DNA of 64,000 nt from Astrocystis sublimbata (GCA_022453515.1 JAJNNY010000044.1:1-64000), one strand, 5' to 3'; counted from the stretch's first letter, positions 1-12,103 are shown. The notes: generated from the sequence alone by a model not told the origin. Translations and numbers: made by a program.

Positions 1-73
1 ATATCAAACCAGGTTTGCACGAGACTCCAGGCATCAACAAGCATCGACAACACCTGGACCCAAATACCAAGGT

Positions 74-1809
74 TCAGCGATTCCTTGGCTTATCATCCAG
101 CGAGAGCCAGGAATGTGTCTGTTCCTTGCCATGTGGTGATGGCGGTGCCTCCTTCTCCTCCTCCTCCTCCTTCTCCGTCTCCTTTTCCTTTTCCAGCTCC
201 TCATTCTCTCTCCCCTTCTCCACATCAGACCTCCTGGACGCCACCTCACTGCCACCATAGTCGTCGTAAACCGGCGGCCATCGGAAGCTAACCGGCTGCG
301 GTGTTTTGAATCCGGATCTCGTCGTGCGCGAGCCCGAACCAGAATTACGTGACGAAGAAGAAGAAATCCAGGTAACCGAGGATTTCGCCCAGGACGATAC
401 CGCGGCTGTGACTGGCTTTAGAGACAAATACAGCCTCGAATTTCTGAGAACGCTAGGAATGGTGGGGATGCAGTAGATGAGGATCCCGCAGGTCAGCTCA
501 GCCATGCCCCAGAGCGCGACGGGTATCACGTTGTAGGTCTTGTCTTCTGTGCGGAAGAAGCGGACGGATGAGTATAAGCGGAGGGCGGCGGATACAATGG
601 CACTGAATACGCAGATTGATAGAATCATCGATTAGTAAAAAGGACTCAAGGGGACGTTCAGAAAAGAGACGGACAGATCATTGAGTATAATAACACATCT
701 TTGCTTCAGGCAATACCTAGAATGAGAGACTTACAAAATCCCCACAAAGAAAACCACCGCAATCTCCACCTTCTTTCTCGTCTCAAGCCTCAGCTTCCAG
801 ATGACGCTCTGCGGAAGTATGAGGATCACGATATCTGAAGACAGATTCGTGGTAGCAGTGGATATGTCGATCGCCTCTCGGCTGGCGATGCACTTGCCGG
901 GGATGGTTGGGTCCCATAGCTTGGCGAACGGCTCGCAGGAGGCGCATATCGTGAGTATGACGGTGGCGTACAGTAGGACGTTGAATGCTATCACGCCGTG
1001 GGATATCCACTAGCATTGGTGAGAGATTAGCTATTGTGATAATGACCACGCATGATACGACGGAGGAAGAATATAGGGGAGGGATCCGGGGCGAAAAGGG
1101 GGGGTGGGGGGAGAGAGGGAATCTGAGAGATCTAAGTGCGTACGTAAAATGATCCGCGAGTGCCTCGCGGCACGAAAATATGTATCCATTGGAGAAGGAT
1201 GGCAATCTTGAGGAGCACGATGCCGACCGAGTATACAATCGCTCCAACATGGACCATCTAGTAAGCAGCGTTAATGATTAATCATTAGTTAAGTAGCCGC
1301 TATAAGTAAACTCATCTCGAGCCTTGGGAGAGAGTCTCTCACTTACATAAAACACGTGAGCCAACGCCGTCACTCGCACATTCCACTGGTGCACGAAATA
1401 CCCAATAGAGCTGCCGCCATCGTATGTGCAATAGGCAACGCCAACGGTAAGTCCCTCTTGTTCATAATAGGTCGGTGATGAAGGGCGAGTAATTACATAG
1501 CCAGCCAGGACAATTACTATTAATCACGGGGAGTCAGTGAAGGTATCTAGCAATTTGGCGATGTGATTCATGTCTCCTACAGTCTTCGCAGCGAACCTTT
1601 TTGCCGCCGTGGAATTTCGCGTGCGCAGCTAACGCGACTGTCACTGTCGAGATGACAAGACATATAGTGGTGATAGCGATGCCGAGCGCATTCTGGTTCG
1701 GCGGGTCGGCTAGGTTCGAGATGGTTCCGGGTGGTGGTGCGAGAGCGGGCCCGTCGAGGATGATCTGCTGGAGGTATTCGGGGAGTCTATGAAGCTGTTC
1801 TAGAGCCAT
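74..1809 (-). CDS. PTH11/rhodopsin-type seven-helix integral membrane protein
   Basis: Six exons close a 424-residue frame: 1809-1581, a 20-nt exon at about 1531-1512, 1454-1347, 1257-1144, 1009-735 and 602-74. All introns are GT..AG, and the last has a clear CTAAT branch site. About seven hydrophobic segments are visible: near residues 40-62, 77-95, 114-145 and 160-180, then after the Cys-Glu-Pro loop, around the LPQSVIW segment, and IPVALWGMAELTCGILIY. This layout, the conserved CEPFAKLWDP loop and the basic KLRLETRKK turn are typical of the fungal rhodopsin-like domain of PTH11-type receptors, which sit in the plasma membrane; the ligand cannot be inferred. There is no N-terminal CFEM domain. 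The cytoplasmic tail (about 120 residues) is Ser-rich and ends in a Lys/Glu block encoded by a polypurine tract. The family is sure; the tiny second exon is the least certain part. Confidence 0.85.
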
Positions 1810-2902
1810 CGTGTAGTTATATCAAAGGTGGAAGGAGAGTATTCTAGTGAGTGTCGTGATCAATGAGAAGTTGGAGCAGAAGTCTAGTAGCTAGGGCTGC
1901 AAGGAATGCTAGGTAGGCAGTTGGCTAAAATTAATTATTAATTATTCACGGGTTGTGGTTACGAATTGTACCAGACACCTCCATTTTGATCAGGTAGATG
2001 AGAAGAATGATAATTGGTTCTGGGGTATACTATGGATATTGGAGGCTGAGGAGCGCGGATGTCAGGATTACATATATCCAACCCCCAGTAAGCGTTTCCC
2101 AGGAAAACACAGCTGCTTTCAGGGCCAGAAATGCTGGATAGGTAATCAAAGAGTAGTCGACGAAGCAAGCGTGTGTCAAGTCGAAACATGCATCTCTAAG
2201 CAGAAACAGGAGGCAATATGAGCGTTAGCAGAACCCCTAATTTGCTGAGCAAATGCATCGGTGGCAAAGTTCGAGCGAGGGCTATTATCACACGAGCCAG
2301 GCAATATTGGGTGCAAGAACCTGCCCGTATTCGGGGAACGTGAGAATTGATCGCATCCGAAGTAAAATAATGAGATCAGTACATCTATAATTAGAGCTTG
2401 GTCACTTTACTCTAACATCTTAATTATCTGGCAGTGATGAGTTACCGTTCAAGTCACATGCTAACAAGTGAAACGAACGAAATGAGGCTCGAGCATTTGC
2501 GACAAGTATAACCTTTGAGCCCTTTCGTTGTAGAGGAGTGGGCCTCGAGTGCACTTAGACAATGTGATCAGGTGACTGGTACTGCAATTCTTTCCTTTGT
2601 ACGTACATAGATATCAGCCTCAGGATCACGCACAGAGAGCTCCCTAGTAGTACTAGAGACCACACTGCACTAGCTATTCTTCATATGAGTGATCTTGTAC
2701 ACAACTAACGTGGCATTCGAATATAACGTTGCGATTGAGGAGGCCCTAAACCTTCCATCCACACAGGTTGTTTCCGGGGCAAGGGGCATGGCATGTCGTC
2801 CATTCACCAAACCAAAGCTCAAAGCTATCCGATGTGATTATGATCCGTTGTGGCCTCGCGCCGAATATTCTGCTCCTGAACAGACGCATCTCTCTCTCTC
2901 AT
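1810..2902. other. Intergenic, no gene recognised
   Basis: This holds the promoter side of the seven-helix gene and the 3' side of the secreted-protein gene. The open frames here lack splice logic, motifs and any recognisable family. I see nothing else. Confidence 0.5.
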
Positions 2903-3623
2903 CTAAACGCCAAAAACAACCTCCTGAACAGCCAGCTCAAAGCTGTCCCCCGGCAAGACGTAACTGTCGCCCTTCGCGATCATGACGTTGGTGGGGTTGG
3001 TCTGGACGTGGTTGATCTTCATCTGCACCTTGGGATACGACATGTGGTAGGCGACGTAAGCCTCGACGTAGAAGTTCGCGTGCACCTCGCACGGCGTCAT
3101 GTGGACGCGGTCCATGGGGATGTCTGTGCACTGTTGCACGGGGGAATTGATGTCAGTATACCCATAGGTCATTCAATCTATAATTAGATACAAGTAAATG
3201 TGCAAATAAAATGGCTTTTGCTTCTGTAGCGGGTGAGCGGGTGCTGATGAAGTGATGAGGTGATGAGGTGATGGGGCGATGGGATTGGTAGGGAGGCAGG
3301 TAAGTTATCGATAAGTAGATGGTCATTATACGTACGATCACATCAATGCCTTTCATGGTATCCACGTAGTTATCATCCGCCTTGACTCTGAAGGTCACCA
3401 ACTGTTCACCCTCGTTATGCGGGCCCCTGCCTTTGTATTCTGTGATGGTCCATGGGAGGTTGATCGTGGGTTTGGTCGACGATGTATCGGATTCGGTAGC
3501 CGCCTCCTTTGCCGTAGCCACGGAGAGTTCAGCCGCCAATGTAGGGGACTGGGGCAGGACAGCCGCAGAGGCGACTGTCAAAAGGCTCGACAGGAGCGGG
3601 ATCGTGATTGTTGAAGCGCGCAT
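2903..3623 (-). CDS. Small secreted protein, function unknown
   Basis: Two exons, 3623-3336 and 3130-2903, join in phase 0 (donor GTACGT, acceptor CAACAG) to give 171 residues. Residues 1-20 (MRASTITIPLLSSLLTVASA) are a clear signal peptide with an Ala-x-Ala type cleavage site. A Ser/Thr/Glu-rich spacer follows, then a domain containing PWTITEYKGRGPHNEGE and a C-terminal half with PCEVHANFYVEAYVAYHMSY. Only two cysteines remain in the mature part, one near each side of the intron junction, so at most one disulfide. Length, secretion and the absence of a known enzyme domain fit a fungal secreted effector-like or cell-surface protein, but I recognise no family. A good TATA box lies upstream at 3763-3772. 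Confidence 0.8.
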
Positions 3624-3762
3624 GTTGAAGATTGATTGGGGTTGTTGCGATTGCGAATTGCGAGGTGGGGTAGGCAGTGAGTGAGTGATTGATTGTGGTG
3701 ATGGTGGTGATGAGTGAGTTACTGTAAGTCACTTTTGGGAGTCCCCAAGAGTTCAGAGGACG

Positions 3763-3772
3763 CCCTTTTATA
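3763..3772 (-). promoter_or_regulatory. TATA box of the secreted-protein gene
   Basis: On the minus strand the sequence reads TATAAAAGGG, about 140 bases upstream of the ATG at 3623. That spacing suits a strongly expressed or regulated gene with a short 5' leader. The sequence is visible; its function is inferred. Confidence 0.5.
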
Positions 3773-5610
3773 CATCTCGTATAGTAAGTAGCCTACCAGG
3801 TGCCTACCCAGGCACATTGACATGAGATCTAAATCTGGGACCGTCAAGGTGTACCAAACGCGTCACATCGTATTCAGCTCTTTGCCTAGCGGAGCGACTG
3901 CGTGGATGAAGCTTATAGTCGAGGATACTGAACATATCGGAATCATGTGCAAATACTCCGTACTGCACGAATGCAAGTCACGCAAGGCAATAAATTGAGT
4001 GAAAGACACTGAAACCTCTTGTTGGCACCTTGGGGAGGTGATTAAGTCAGATCACCGCACATGAAGTGATTGGCGCTCGTCTGAGCTGAAAAGATATTCC
4101 TGCAAGTTCAATACGGCATGTTGTTCCCAATCTGTCGACTTTAAGCTTTATGCCTGCAGAACACCAACGTGTCCTGAAAGCGCCTGGGCGGCGTGGCTCT
4201 CAAGCTGCGTGTTCCCTGCAAAGATATGTAATCGTGAATTCTATTATCGGTCCTGATTAGGCATCATGTATGACTTAATATTCTTTTCGGCAAAGCGAGG
4301 TACCGTATTTGGCCTGGTTTGGCTTTCATGTTTTACGGAGAATAGAATTTGATTCATGCGCAGCCGTGAAATCGACTGTACTTCTGTACATCTTGATCTC
4401 TTCCGGTGTTTATGGCGGCCTACGCAGGCACTATCAAGATTTGGCGGAGGCTGAAACATCATCAGTAAAGCAGTCCTTATCTCTGTTGCCGCGAGTTACA
4501 AACTCGCGGCATCTCGTGTCCCATACCGGTCTCGAAGTATGCTGCACGGAACCCCCATTGACACGCAGAGTCAGCTTCAATGTTCGTTCAAGTCACGACT
4601 CACTCCCATTGCGCCTACTAGCAGGCCAGCAGCTCAATTTTCTTATATGGAATCACGCAACTCACCCTCTACTACAGTCCCAAGTCTGCTTAATCTCGAC
4701 CTCTAAGTTATCGTCGGCTTCCTTGAAAGCGTTGAAATCGACCCTCGCGCTCGTCTTGACATCATACGGCTTGCCATCGATGACGATTCTAACGACACCA
4801 TTCTGCGGAACCCGGAGATCCAGCAAGTAGCGAGCGGTTTGGCAATCACAAGTATGGCGTCCGCACACCCATGTATTGACTCATCATCCAACAACTGTCT
4901 GGAACGGGTCGGGATTGAGATCTGTCTACCTAGGCACAAAAATGTAGGACAAAGTGCACGGGATGATGCGTGTGGGTGGCATGACATCCATCTACGAGCG
5001 GCAGATCTGTCCGTTATTCTTCGATGGAAAGGTAGTTATCGTCCTGGATATTGGCAACGGTCACATATTAACATCGGTCATGAATCCCGCGATTTGTAAG
5101 TCAGCTCTCACTCCCGGACCAAGACGGAAACGGTGCAAGCGAGGCCGCGACTGGGGCGGGATAGACTCCAGTTGCTGATGTAGGAAGATGTAAAATTGAA
5201 GAACAGTGGGTTGGGTCGGACAGCCTCTGCGTCGCAGTGAGGCTCCTGCTACCTTGGTATCTAAGACCTATACCGTGACAGTACCTACTACTCACACTTT
5301 TAGTCAATATCCTCAAATTGGATAAAGTTGAAACAAAGTCATTGTCCCAAAGCTAGAACAAAGGCCTTGATTAAAAAACACATAAGCCACTTAACAAATA
5401 CACATTAGCTATGTCTAACACACCCACAACGATATTCAGAAATGCCAACTCTGTTTTACATCACCTCACATGACTCAAGTTGGAAATCAAGCATAAATAT
5501 GCGTCAACAATTCGATAATAGATAATTTCCTACCATCATCCTCATCCTCACAGCTCACTCCCAACAACTAACCACCAACAACGCATAACCACCTTTTCCG
5601 TGATATTAAC
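3773..5610. other. Intergenic, with one possible gene remnant
   Basis: Apart from the possible exon at 4662-4868 there is no supportable gene. A TATA-like CATAAATA at about 5492-5499 lies 110 bases upstream of the next start codon on the plus strand. Confidence 0.4.
4662..4868 (-). pseudogene. Possible exon or remnant of a small secreted-type protein
   Basis: The minus-strand frame ending at 4662 reads like real protein: a Cys-rich beginning (CGRHTCDCQTARY) followed by RVPQNGVVRIVIDGKPYDVK and a charged stretch ending EVEIKQTWDC. Its composition resembles the small secreted protein at 2903-3623. I could not find an upstream exon with a signal peptide and clean splice sites in 4870-5320, where the three frames hold stops. 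It may be the last exon of a gene whose start I missed, or a broken copy. No family is recognised. Confidence 0.3.
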
Positions 5611-6075
5611 ATGACCAACAGTCCCAAAACCCCAACTTCGCAAACTGAAGCAACTCCCAAAACCAATAACCAAACCCCTTCCCAAGACCCTCCCAAAATG
5701 CCTTCCCCTCTCACGCCCTCCATCACCACCTCCCTCTTCGCCAGCTTTGGCACTCCCCTCCTCGTCCTTGGCGCGCCGCTAAGCTACTCTTCACTCGACT
5801 CCCACGCCTCCCACCACCTCCCCTCCATTGCTCCCAGAGATGACCACGACCATCCCAACACGTCTCCTAGTGACACATCTCCCATCATCATCACCACCCC
5901 CCAAGACCCCAACGCAACCATGTCCGAGCTACTAGGCCACGCAGAGGGAAACCCCGCCCCAATCGTCAAAGTCTTGAATAGCCCTGTAATCATAGGATTG
6001 GTGATCTTTGGAGTTGTGGCTGTTCTGCTGCTTTTCATTGCGCTGCTCTTTTGGGTTATTAGGAAGTGTGTGTAG
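5611..6075 (+). CDS. Unknown Ser/Thr/Pro-rich protein with one C-terminal membrane helix
   Basis: An intronless frame of 154 residues. The first 29 residues are very rich in Thr, Pro, Gln and Asn. A second Met at residue 30 begins a hydrophobic stretch (TSLFASFGTPLLVLGAPLSY) that could be a signal peptide if translation starts there. The middle is Ser/Pro/His/Asp-rich. A strong helix lies near residues 126-150 (PVIIGLVIFGVVAVLLLFIA), followed by a short basic end, RKCV. The likely form is a single-pass or tail-anchored surface protein with an O-glycosylated stalk. No domain is recognised. Which Met is used decides between a type I protein and a tail-anchored one. Confidence 0.5.
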   Translation: MTNSPKTPTSQTEATPKTNNQTPSQDPPKMPSPLTPSITTSLFASFGTPLLVLGAPLSYSSLDSHASHHLPSIAPRDDHDHPNTSPSDTSPIIITTPQDPNATMSELLGHAEGNPAPIVKVLNSPVIIGLVIFGVVAVLLLFIALLFWVIRKCV

Positions 6076-6773
6076 AGGATATGCCAGTAGTTAGGTAAAG
6101 TTGCACGATATAGTATGACAGCAAAGTATCGAGACGAAATTAGAAGCTGTCAAGTCTTAGAATAACATAACATCCAAAGCTCAAGAGCAAGTCCTTTTGT
6201 GACGTACGTAGTCTTGCGTGTATTTGAGCGCATCTAAAGAAAACGGGCATCGGATAAATGTTGTGTTAGCACGCAAACAGTACCTACTATTTCGTACACG
6301 TTGAAATAACCATTAGTTCGTATAGCTGAACGCTAGTGCTATCATAAGTGGTGATGTGGGATGTGGCGCCGGAACGGCTTCCCCGTAGTGTGGTGCTAAC
6401 TATCAGCCGCTGCCGCCGTCTAATAAGCGTCCCTAATTTGCCTCTTTAAGCTTGCACACTAACCCTGGCATGGCTGGACTTGTATTGGCGCAATCGGTCA
6501 TTGGCTGGACTTGCTGAAAGCGCGATTGAGCTGAGAAAGAGGCTTCGAACAACGCACGCCATTGCAGACTCGGGGCTTCTAAGTTGTCAAAGGTCACGTC
6601 AACGCGGCTGCTGAAAACAAAAGGGGAAACATTTCAGTGACATAGTTGATTGGCATACGATGGATTCATAGTTAGCAAGACGAAGCTTCGATATCGAACA
6701 CGGTATTCATGACCGTCATTCATCAAGTCAAGTCTTTTCTTTATGCTCAGCAGCCCTCAAAGTCCATTGACAC
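6076..6773. other. Intergenic, nothing recognised
   Basis: Spacer between two plus-strand genes. I see no repeats, RNA genes or coding signal. Confidence 0.5.
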
Positions 6774-7458
6774 ATGATGCTCGATCCAACTCCTGACCCC
6801 GCGCCTACTGCGAAGCCAATCTTCAAAACAGATCCTGTGCCACAAGATTGGAACAGTAGAAACGACCAACAAAAGCTGGCGTGGCTCGATGAGCAAGGCT
6901 TGCCATCAGATCCCACGGTCAATCTCGGTGCTAGTTACCGCTGCGGAGCCAAGATAACTCGGCTGTTTAGTGTCGCCATGAGTGTACTGAGACGCCTTGT
7001 GGAGAATGTAAAAACGACAAAGAACAGAAACCTGAACCAGCACCTCAATCTTTTTCTCAAGGCTTTCAATGATGGTGTCGGTCGGTTGTCAAACCTCATA
7101 CACAGCAACTGCATGAGTCTGCTAAGCCACGGGGCATATGTGGACGGCACGATACCCTTGTTGCCGGTGGCTATCCCGGACGCGCAATTGATGGGTGGCG
7201 ATGACTTCACGTTGCCTTTTGAGGATGTACGTACTCCTTAGTATCATCCAAATGCGTGATATCGGATGTAAAGGCTGACTACCATATGCCAAGACGTTTT
7301 TGGGCGCTTTCTTGGGCTTCCTGTCGGTCTTGATTGCTACCTGGCCTTGGCTTCAGTCAGTGAAGTCCGTTGCAGACATATCATACGCCCAGGCATTGAA
7401 GGCGTGTGTGGAGACCGGCCAAACTTTTTCCAAGGAGTTTCAGAAAAGCTTAAGGTAG
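6774..7458 (+). CDS. Unknown protein with a hydrophobic C-terminal segment
   Basis: Two exons, 6774-7226 and 7294-7458, join in phase 0 (GTACGT..CCAAG) to give 205 residues. A Pro/Asp-rich start is followed by a Trp-containing segment (NDQQKLAWLDEQGLP), a basic helical stretch (VLRRLVENVKTTKNRN) and a region with RLSNLIHSNCMSLLSHGA. The second exon begins with a membrane-like helix, FLGAFLGFLSVLIATWPW, and ends in a Lys/Gln-rich tail. The second Met at codon 2 is an alternative start. No known domain is recognised. The clean splice junction and maintained frame argue that it is a real gene. Confidence 0.55.
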
Positions 7459-9672
7459 CCAGCCGCCCTTAGAGGGTGGGAGATGTATGAGTTCCTCCGT
7501 CCTTATCGCCGATGCTGTCACGGATGGGTCAGTCGTCTGAAATTTCCCCGGGTTAACGTCGAAAGTCGCCGCCAGACAGCGATGCAATTGCCGATCGATG
7601 GCGCAAAGCCTCTTCAAAGCTATATCTCTCGGCGTCGTGCCGCGAAGCCGGAGATGAGCTTCATTGTCGATAGTCTGGAGGGATAAGGATCTTTGAGATC
7701 GACCCATCCCATCCTATAGTGATCCCAAGCATCTTAAAGCCGATCATGTTCAGTTGCACGGACCGCCACAATGGCATGAACTCAGCTCACGACTGTGTCT
7801 GGACCGCCTGCATTTTCAAGCATCGCCACCTGCCTGCGCCCCGTTCGTCTGATAATCCCCTAGCGTTGAGACGATTTGTTGGGTGATTAAGCTTCTGAAC
7901 TGACCGCTACACTTAAGTAATGAGTCAGTATCCCCTGGTACATCTGCGTGTCTTGCAGCGCTTTGGACGTTTGACGCGACTGAGATCTCTTCAGTACTCA
8001 ATCATTGGTCGAGAACAGGTTACCACGAGCGCGGTTCCATATAACACATCATAGTCCAAACCCACCGCGAGCATACTTCGAGATCTATGCTGCTGTGTCA
8101 GATGGGTCAGTAAGGCAAAGGCGCCACTTAAAACGTGGTCGGACGCTTGGACGGGCGCATTGCCTTGTTTAATAGGAAGATAAAGCCATTGTGGTGACCC
8201 TAGCATGCCTAGTAACGGGCAGTCCGCGAAACGTGAGATGCCGCGATATCCCCGAGTATACGGCCGCACATCTATAACCGGCGGCGGACTTGCTATGTTG
8301 TCCGCGGCAATTGCCGCGCATAGTCTTCAAAACACTCAGGGGATTCTGGACTGCTGTGGATGGATCATAGTTTATAACATGGGGTAGGAGTCACAAGATC
8401 AATGCTCACAAATAACTGTTCCCTCAGCTTACGGTTGCGCCAAACAATAAGCCTCTGATTCCCCTGATAGCGGGGAGTCAACACGGTGGCATGTATGCAC
8501 CGCCAAGACCGTAATGTTGCTTGCTTGGCAATTCCACAAAGTCGGTACTTTGATCCCAGCGGGCTGGTTTGGCACCATGTGATTCATGTGCATATCATGT
8601 ACAATTGCTAAAGGGATCTGCGGTTTGTAAGTATACTCACTTGTTCAATCAGAATAGGTCTAGAAACAATAAGACTCGACATGATTTGCACATGCTGCAA
8701 TTTTAGAGAGTCCGATAACAATGTGTGTACTAATTTGTATCACATTTGGCTTATTTGCCAAGGTTGCTATTATTGATTGTTTCATGTTAATCCTGACGGC
8801 GAAATTCGTCCAGTCGGGCCTCTCGATCGGTAGATTGTCACCACGGACATCAACCCTTTTGCAGCGCACGCGTGCACCGTTGGTCAACGGCGCTATTCAT
8901 TATAATTGGTTATCATTACAGCAGTGTCTTCGAAGACGTTTCAACGTCCAAGTTTATAATCCACCGCTAGTCCTTGGCGACAGACTAATTACCTAGCTAT
9001 ACTCAAGCCCTCATCTCGGACAGTGCCGTGTCAACTACCTAGGTATGTTAGATCCGGGGTAGAAGACCCAGAGGAACTGCGAGCTTCAATATGGCTTAGG
9101 AATCAAGTGCTTTGATCCTCGAACCGCTTCTTCCCTATGATTTCAACCATGTGGTGACCAACCACGCAGCTTGGCACATCAATTGAATATACGGGAACTT
9201 AGATAAGGCTCGCATTGATATAGAGCATGGGTGACCCCGGTTTACCACACCCACTTCACCCGCTCAGCCCATTTCCAACGTCTCTTCTGGGAAACTTGTT
9301 GAAGGAACTTCTGGAAGGAACGATTTTCTCAGGGGGTTCACAGGCACTCATGGGAGGGCGGTGCGGTGAAAGGTCTAGGCTCATCTACCGCGAGACCTCA
9401 AAACCCGCCCAGCCTTACGTAACTGCAACGTGACCTAGAGTAGCTCTAATGTTACGTACACCCTTATGGTTGATTTGTAAATCTCACTAATAGTCTTTAC
9501 CTGGGCAACACATGGGGGATTTGCATGCCGTTGACCAGGCTCATTTGCCTCTTCGAGACGTGACAGGGCAGGCTGAGCCGTAAGTGACGTGTTGTTGGGC
9601 GAACCGGGCGATCCGTGTGATCTTACATGACACTGCAGATGACATCAAACGAAGGCGCTTCAACTGAGTTGG
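7459..9672. other. Intergenic, 2.2 kb, nothing coding recognised
   Basis: Mixed-composition DNA with no frame above about 95 codons that looks like protein, no terminal repeats and no RIP-like skew. It contains one exact copy of the dispersed palindrome TACCTAGGTA at 9036-9045. Confidence 0.5.
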
Positions 9673-9680
9673 TATATAAG
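9673..9680 (+). promoter_or_regulatory. TATA box of the secreted-protein gene at 9800
   Basis: TATATAAG lies 120 bases upstream of the ATG at 9800. The leader between them is rich in CATCA and CAAAC, as in many highly expressed fungal genes. Confidence 0.5.
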
Positions 9681-9799
9681 AAGAAGGTTTCACCCTCGAA
9701 GTATTAGTTGATGATCTACACCAACGATCATCATCATCATCAGCAAACAAACATCAATACCAAAAACAAAGATCCTTTTTGTTTCAAACAACCATCACC

Positions 9800-10300
9800 A
9801 TGCGTTTCTCTATCATCACACTCGGCTTGGCTACTGCCGTCTCAGCAGCCGCTGTTCCGGCAAAGAGCGAGAGCGGATGCAACGTGATGCTCGACCCGAT
9901 GCAAGCCAAGGCGTCCTCTGAGGTTATCACTTATGGTGTGTAGTAGTGGCTATTCAACAGACTTTTCTTCGATAATCAAATTAACACTTCTGTAGCTTCC
10001 GTCGGACGATGGGCTAAGTCCACCAACAACGAGGACAGCACTTCGGTACGTAAACACCTATGCTTCTGACCCCCCATCACTGAGCTTGTAACTAACTGTC
10101 ATGGAAAGGAATGGATTGACTACACCGGCGCTACTGAGGCCCCTTACTCGTTCAAGTACAAGGCCAACACAATCCCCGGCTTCGAGACAAATGACAAGAT
10201 CAAGGCCGTTCTGGACAAGGGCTGGGTTGGCTCCTACCTGGCTGGCGAGGACCAGCCCAGCGGCAACGATTACATGATCACGGCGGTCACATGCGATTAA
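9800..10300 (+). CDS. Small secreted protein, function unknown
   Basis: Three exons, 9800-9935, 9996-10045 and 10109-10300, close a frame of 125 residues. The N-terminus MRFSIITLGLATAVSAAAVP is a textbook signal peptide with cleavage expected after the Ala run near residue 18. The mature protein is about 105 residues with two cysteines, one close to its start (SGCNVM) and one two residues from its end (VTCD), so one disulfide could tie the termini together. It contains WIDYTGATEAPYSFKYK and GWVGSYLAGEDQPSGNDY. No enzyme family is recognised. Size, secretion and two introns in a tiny gene fit an effector-like or antimicrobial-like fungal secreted protein, but that is inference. The TATA box at 9673 supports this start. 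Confidence 0.85.
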
Positions 10301-11153
10301 GCACTGCAGACACCCTCCCATTCGATAGGATTCGAGATGCACATAGTTACGGGACACGATCTCGATTTATTAGAAACAGCGTTGCGGTTAGGGAAGCCAT
10401 TGGGCGGTAGATTTTTGGAAATTCTTCAGCAACTACGCAAGTAGGATCAATTCAACTGCTATTCAGATTCAAACCTCTTAGCGCAAAAAACACCAAACCT
10501 TCCCCTGGGATATGGGAATTTTCTCTTAACGCTGTGATTGTTTTATTATCATGTTGACAAGCGTTTATATTCGCCAGCCAGCATTCGTAGCGCCCGTGCC
10601 GTCATAACAATTCGCACGTCGCCAAACAAATCGAAGTCGTTATTTAAACAATGAACGTACTTTGAATCTGTGGGTTCTACTTGCTCAGAATCACCGCGTA
10701 CCTCGAAAATGGCGTTCGCGGAAACCACGGACGGAATCCTGAATTGTCCGAGGTTGGGTTGCAATGTAACATCAGTCATGTGAGCCCACCTGATGTTGAT
10801 ATCATTCAACTCTTAGTTGATGATCAAATGCTTATGTTATCAATCCATCGAACCTGCGGATCGACTTGGTTTAGACATCGCAATACGACCTGGTGACTAT
10901 TACGTCTTTGGCGATTTATCAATGATCATCTCAGGGGTTGGCGACGATCACTTCGCTTGCAGAGAGTACCAGAGTGACGTGACGTAAGGTGCTGGCATTA
11001 CCGAATCCCCCATCCGAGCCACCCGGATTTACATCAATTTGCCAAAAACGATAGTTCCCTCGATAGTCTCTTTTATTGTAGGGTTCAATACAACAGGGGC
11101 TTGAGGGGTCGGCATGCATCAAGGTGAAGTCGCTATTCCCACCAAAGCTTGCT
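10301..11153. other. Intergenic, nothing recognised
   Basis: The 3' flanks of two converging genes. No coding signal or repeat is seen. Confidence 0.5.
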
Positions 11154-12103
11154 TCACCTGGCCAAGTCTTTTATCATTACTTCGATGTCATCCTCGCTCA
11201 TCCCTTTGATGCCGAAAAGCTCGTTGTCAAGCTTGTCAAACTTGGATCCATACCCTTCTCCCCATATCGCAGCCGCTATGAAGTTCATAACGAAGATGGC
11301 GGGGTTTGGCTGGGGCTTGCGCAGCTCCTCCCAGGCTTTATCGAGGTTTTCCACAATCGAAGCGTTCTCGATAACCCAGTCATCCGAGCCAATGGCTCGC
11401 TTCGCGATTGCCAGCAGCTGCTTTGACGACAGCGCGGCGTCTTGGATATACACCGCGCGATTCCTCGTCGCCTCTGGATTCTTCAACACACCGACGACGG
11501 CGCGCCCTATGCTGGACAAGGTCGTGGTACTTAACACGCTCTCTCCGCCGCCGTAAAATTTCATTTTCCTTCCTTTCACGTCGGCGAAAGGCCCCCCTTG
11601 AAGACCCCAGTCTAGGAATGGCCCGTTGATGACGAGAGTGTAGCTCATGCCGCCCGTCTCGGCCCCCTTCTGCAGCGCGGCTTGCACGGCAATCTTACCC
11701 TTGTAAGGTGGCAGTGCGGCTGTCTTGGGATTCATAGTGTTTGAGCCAAACTCAGACGGCAAGAATCTCTTGACGCCAGCTTTTGCCGCTGCTTCTACGA
11801 GCAGCAACTGGTCAGCCAGCGTAGAAAAACCAACGGTTGAGATGACCGCATCGTGACCTTGCAAGGCATTTGTGAGAGATTCCAACGAGGTGTAGTCGAC
11901 CTCCGCAACCTTGACTTTAGAAAGGAAGCTATCTGATGTTTGCTGGCGCGTTACTGCCGTCACATCAAATCCAGCTTCCAGCAATTGGTGAAGAACAGCT
12001 GGGCCCAGACGACCGGTGCACTAACAGCCTACAGTTAGATGGAACAGCAGGTATTTATAGCTTCAAGACTTACACCAGCAATTGCTACCTTTTGAATCGG
12101 CAT
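11154..12103 (-). CDS. NmrA-like / isoflavone reductase-like NAD(P)-binding protein
   Basis: Two exons: a 10-codon first exon (12103-12074) and 12020-11154, joined in phase 0, giving 298 residues. The join builds the nucleotide-binding loop: VAIAG from exon 1 and CTGRLGPAV from exon 2 give a GxxGxxG motif at residues 10-16. Further family marks are DAVISTVG, GVKRFLPSEFG and the PYKGKIAVQ segment, whose Lys corresponds to the conserved lysine of isoflavone/pinoresinol/phenylcoumaran reductases. Fungal members are atypical short-chain dehydrogenases of the cytosol that reduce aromatic or secondary-metabolite substrates or sense NADPH. The substrate cannot be told here, and no biosynthetic cluster surrounds it. 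The length is normal for the family and nothing is missing. Confidence 0.9.
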
